Shown in pieces: positions 7,584 through 9,885 of a DNA stretch of 9,885 nucleotides (position 1 is its first letter; every line of letters starts with the position of its first letter). Source of the stretch: Kiritimatiellia bacterium (lineage in GTDB: Bacteria > Verrucomicrobiota > Kiritimatiellia > RFP12 > UBA1067); contig JAQWAM010000022.1 in assembly GCA_028707675.1 (NCBI GenBank), positions 1-9,885 on the forward strand, in the 5' to 3' direction. The notes below the pieces were generated by a model. That model was not told the origin of the DNA. It saw only the letters and a list, made by a program, of their open reading frames with translations, and ran no database searches. The translations under genes and the position numbers were made by a program.

Positions 7584-7607
7584 GGTTCCCGCCGATACGG
7601 CGCAACC
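7584..7607. terminator. Hairpin in the convergent spacer between kduD and the xylose-isomerase-like gene
   Basis: GGTT and CGCCG pair with CGGCG and AACC around an ATA loop (9 base pairs with a small internal bulge). A second inverted repeat, CGCGCTGA (7544-7551, containing the kduD stop) with TCAGCGCG (7568-7575), precedes it, and CGGCGG (7625-7630) with CCGCCG (7646-7651) lies just past the opposing gene's stop. None has a following T-run in either direction, so a terminator role is only suggested by position between two converging genes. Confidence 0.3.
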
Positions 7608-7652
7608 AGCCTAAGCCAACGCTCCGGCGGACAAGCGTCTCCGGACCGCCGC

Positions 7653-8801
7653 CTAGCGGTTCGACATCCAAGACTCGATCGACTTCTTGTCAAGGCGGCA
7701 CATCAGGGCGTTGGCATCCAGATCAGCCTGCGCATCGGTGATGCCGCCTGTCTTGATTCCCGTTAGCCGGTCCGCCAAAAGCAAGGCGATCGCCAGTCCG
7801 CGGGTGCAGTCCCGGATGAACGCCGCGCGACAGCCGATCGGGTCGTCGGGATCGCCGTCCGCCCGCAACATGTGGCAGTCGTACTCTAACACGCCTTTCC
7901 AGCCGACCTGACGCAGCGCCCAGAACATCTGAACCGTCTCTTTCAAACCCTCAGGCCCGACCAGGGGTGGGAAATCGTTGTCGAACTGACCTTTGATCTG
8001 GCTGCCGAAGTGCAGAAAGAAGAGTTTCTTCATGCTGGTCAGATACGCGACCGTATGCACGGCGTTGATCAGGGTCATGCTCTCATGCTGCAAAAGTTCA
8101 GGATTTACCCCGTAGAACTCGGGGTGTTTGAGGTGCCCGTAAATGAACCCCGCGGCATGGCCGGACGTCGGCAGGAACATGTGACCGCGCGGCTCGTTTG
8201 GCTTGGGCTCGATCGTCGCGCCTACATAGTTGTTAAGTTTCTTGGCCTTGATGTAGTCGTAGACGTTGTTAAGCCCGTCGGCCAGCCACGAGTAAACTTT
8301 TTTCCAGTTCACGTTGACCGGCACTTCAAAACCGTCGCGAGCAACCCAGTAGGTGTAGTGCTTGGCCCCGAAGAATGCGCCGATACGCAATGTGCGCTCG
8401 ACCTTTTTGCGCGCCAAAGCCCGTAATTTCGGGTCGGGATTGGTCAGGCCGCCTTTGCGAAATATAGCGTTGCCATGCAAGCTGCAAGTGGCGGTATTGA
8501 CAGCAAGCCCGGCCCGATCCAGCGTTTTCTTGATGGCGCGCAGTTTCGTGTAGGTTTCGCTCTTAGGGTCGAGATCGTCGTTCGGGCGCGCCGGATCCCA
8601 CGGCACCAGATCGTCGTCATGGAAAGACGTGGCCTCGATCAGCCCCTCTTTGGCGGCATCCGCAAGAAGCTCTGCGACATCCAGCGAGTCGATCTCGGGC
8701 AGCACTGGCCCGCCGAAAGGGTCGGCCAGCGGATTGCCGACGCACCAGAAGGGCATGGACCTTAACGTGACAGGGTCGATGTTGTACTTCCCGCTCTTCA
8801 T
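7653..8801 (-). CDS. Xylose-isomerase-like TIM-barrel protein with an altered metal site
   Basis: 382 residues from ATG 8801. It resembles the short-type (actinobacterial) D-xylose isomerases: 'FWCVGNPLADPFGG' near the N-terminus, 'SFHDDDLVPWD' with His61 and Asp64 (His54/Asp57 of the family), 'TIEPKPNEPRGHMFLPTSGHA' with metal ligand Glu198 and catalytic Lys200, 'HPEFYGVNPE', 'FDND' with Asp274 and Asp276, and Asp308 in 'LEYDCH'. Two features are odd. The family's 'LFHIDLNGQ' is here 'LFFLHFGSQ', putting His264 where the metal-binding Asp245 belongs and losing the neighbouring His and Asn. The 'PE-x-x-HE' pair has one additional residue (Glu235 to His239). So it may bind metal differently and isomerise another sugar; calling it XylA would go too far. 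It starts 9 nt after hemB and is probably translated from the same mRNA. Confidence 0.82.
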   Translation of the reverse strand: MKSGKYNIDPVTLRSMPFWCVGNPLADPFGGPVLPEIDSLDVAELLADAAKEGLIEATSFHDDDLVPWDPARPNDDLDPKSETYTKLRAIKKTLDRAGLAVNTATCSLHGNAIFRKGGLTNPDPKLRALARKKVERTLRIGAFFGAKHYTYWVARDGFEVPVNVNWKKVYSWLADGLNNVYDYIKAKKLNNYVGATIEPKPNEPRGHMFLPTSGHAAGFIYGHLKHPEFYGVNPELLQHESMTLINAVHTVAYLTSMKKLFFLHFGSQIKGQFDNDFPPLVGPEGLKETVQMFWALRQVGWKGVLEYDCHMLRADGDPDDPIGCRAAFIRDCTRGLAIALLLADRLTGIKTGGITDAQADLDANALMCRLDKKSIESWMSNR

Positions 8802-8806
8802 ATTCT

Positions 8807-8812
8807 CTCCTT
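8807..8812 (-). promoter_or_regulatory. Shine-Dalgarno of the isomerase-like gene, overlapping the hemB stop
   Basis: AAGGAG on the minus strand lies 5 nt before ATG 8801 and shares two bases with the hemB TAA (8811-8813). This fixes the start and suggests coupled translation with hemB. Confidence 0.7.
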
Positions 8813-9794
8813 ATTGTTTACCGAACATTCTGGCGTAAAAGGGAGCCCAGTAGGACAAGATTATGTCAGCGCCGGCGCGGCCGATCGCTGTCAGCGACTC
8901 GCGCGCCATAGCATAAAGGTCGCCGTACCCCTGCTCTGCCGCCGCGTGCAACATGCTGTATTCCCCGCTGACGTTGTAAGCGGCCAGAGGCAGTTCTGTT
9001 TGTTCCCGCACCCTCGCGATCACATCCAGATAGAACAGCGCCGGCTTGACCATCAGGATGTCCGCGCCTTCCGCCTCGTCAAATCGCGATTCGCGCAGGG
9101 CCGCCCGCAGATTGGCGTAAGACGCCTGGTAGCCCCTGCGGTCGCCCGATGACGGCGCGGAATTTTCCGCGTCACGGAAAGGCCCGTACATGGACGAGGC
9201 GAATTTGGTCGAATACGACATCAGCAGCGTGTCGTCCAGCCCGTTTTCGGCCAGAGCCTCGCGGATCGCGGCGACTTGACCGTCCATCATGGCGCTGGGA
9301 GCCACCACGTCCGCGCCGGCTGCGGCATGCGAAACCGCCACGCGCGCCAATAATCCGTTGGCCGCGTCATTGTCCACGTTGCCGTCCCGTCCGATCGGCC
9401 CGCAATGCCCGTGCCGCGTGTAGGCGCAAAGACAAACGTCGGTCATCACCACCATATCCGGATAAGCGCGCTTGATCCGCGGCAGCGCGCGTTGCACCAC
9501 GCCGTGATCATCAAAAGCGGCGCTGCCGCCCTCGTCCTTGTCTCCCTCGGTTTGGCCGAACAGCAAGACACCGCCCACACCTTGCGCGGCCACAGGCTCC
9601 AACGCGCGCTCCAGCTCATCCGCGCTGCGGCGGTTCTGTCCCGGCATGGACGCGATCGGTTCCACACGGTTCTCGCCCTCCACGAGAAAAACCGGCCACA
9701 CCAAGCGCGCTGGCGGCGGCGGCGCGGCGTCGAACATCTCACGTATGGCGGCGGTTCGGCGTAAACGCCGCAATCGCACATATGGGAAGGCCAT
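8811..9794 (-). CDS. hemB: Porphobilinogen synthase (delta-aminolevulinic acid dehydratase)
   Basis: Condenses two 5-aminolevulinate molecules to porphobilinogen in haem and related tetrapyrrole synthesis, in the cytoplasm. From ATG 9794 the product is 327 residues, a normal family length; an in-frame GTG at 9800 would add two residues but leaves no room for the ribosome-binding site. Seen: the N-terminal 'RLRRLRRT', the zinc-site cysteines Cys121, Cys123 and Cys131 in 'DVCLCAYTRHGHCG', the two active-site lysines Lys197 in 'SYSTKFASSMYGPFRDA' and Lys250 in 'ILMVKPALFYLD', and 'YNVSGEYSM'. The three cysteines indicate the zinc-dependent type rather than the Asp-rich magnesium type. It sits between a LysM gene and the isomerase-like gene with very short spacing, a grouping that does not reflect a shared pathway. 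Confidence 0.96.
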   Translation of the reverse strand: MAFPYVRLRRLRRTAAIREMFDAAPPPPARLVWPVFLVEGENRVEPIASMPGQNRRSADELERALEPVAAQGVGGVLLFGQTEGDKDEGGSAAFDDHGVVQRALPRIKRAYPDMVVMTDVCLCAYTRHGHCGPIGRDGNVDNDAANGLLARVAVSHAAAGADVVAPSAMMDGQVAAIREALAENGLDDTLLMSYSTKFASSMYGPFRDAENSAPSSGDRRGYQASYANLRAALRESRFDEAEGADILMVKPALFYLDVIARVREQTELPLAAYNVSGEYSMLHAAAEQGYGDLYAMARESLTAIGRAGADIILSYWAPFYARMFGKQ

Positions 9795-9797
9795 GGT

Positions 9798-9803
9798 CAC
9801 CTC
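9798..9803 (-). promoter_or_regulatory. hemB Shine-Dalgarno overlapping the LysM gene stop
   Basis: GAGGTG on the minus strand lies 3-4 nt before ATG 9794 and begins inside the TGA (9802-9804) of the upstream gene. It supports ATG 9794 over GTG 9800, which would lie within the site. Confidence 0.6.
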
Positions 9804-9885
9804 AATCAGGAATAAACAAAATCTGCCCCACGCGCAACAATGATGGATCGGAAATCTTGTTGGCTTTCATGATCGCGTCCATGCT
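9802..9885 (-). CDS. C-terminal end of a LysM-domain protein (5' part outside window)
   Basis: The minus-strand frame entering from the right edge encodes 27 residues and stops at TGA 9802-9804. It reads 'MDAIMKANKISDPSLLRVGQ' then 'ILFIPD', the second half of a LysM repeat (helix with 'I..AN.I', then 'L.VGQ.L.IP') ending flush with the protein's C-terminus. LysM domains bind N-acetylglucosamine-containing glycans, usually peptidoglycan, so the whole protein is probably in the cell envelope. Nothing can be said about its N-terminal part. hemB starts 7 nt downstream with an overlapping ribosome-binding site, so the two are likely co-transcribed. The piece is short, but the motif is distinctive. 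Confidence 0.75.
   Translation of the reverse strand, partial: SMDAIMKANKISDPSLLRVGQILFIPD

Overview
This is a GC-rich bacterial stretch, densely packed with protein-coding genes and without RNA genes, insertion sequences or CRISPR. The gene mix (a DUF4091/GH123-type glycosidase end, a signal-peptide propeller protein whose C-terminal domain resembles secreted proteins I associate with Kiritimatiellota/Lentisphaerota, a GH105-DUF4861 fusion and KduD) suggests a carbohydrate-degrading bacterium of the PVC group. That assignment is an inference from family recall, not a proof.

Layout. On the plus strand, positions 1-3497 hold the 3' end of a DUF4091/GH123-like protein, an exported propeller protein and an OPA-family (GlpT/UhpT-type) transporter, with gaps of 10 and 25 nt, so probably one operon. 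A convergent minus-strand RluA-type pseudouridine synthase follows (3524-4261). A 188-nt divergent intergenic region carries a plausible sigma70 promoter with small dyads. It leads into a secreted GH105 unsaturated glucuronyl/rhamnogalacturonyl hydrolase fused to DUF4861 (4450-6663), then a cytoplasmic 2-deoxy-gluconate-type dehydrogenase, KduD (6787-7551). Convergent to these, on the minus strand, is a tightly spaced series read from the right edge: the C-terminus of a LysM protein (9802-9885, entering from outside the window), hemB (8811-9794) and a xylose-isomerase-like TIM-barrel protein (7653-8801). In this series each Shine-Dalgarno overlaps the stop codon of the gene before it.

How the genes fit. 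GH105 enzymes remove the unsaturated uronic acid left by polysaccharide lyases. The released 4-deoxy-L-threo-5-hexosulose uronate is isomerised (normally by KduI) and reduced by KduD to 2-keto-3-deoxygluconate. The window has the first and third of these steps, and no recognisable KduI. The transporter, the GH123-like protein and the propeller protein may belong to the same polysaccharide-use programme, but their substrates cannot be read from sequence. HemB (haem synthesis) and the pseudouridine synthase are housekeeping genes. The most unusual point is the xylose-isomerase-like protein, which keeps most of the family's metal ligands but has His where one metal-binding Asp is expected and an extra residue inside another ligand pair.
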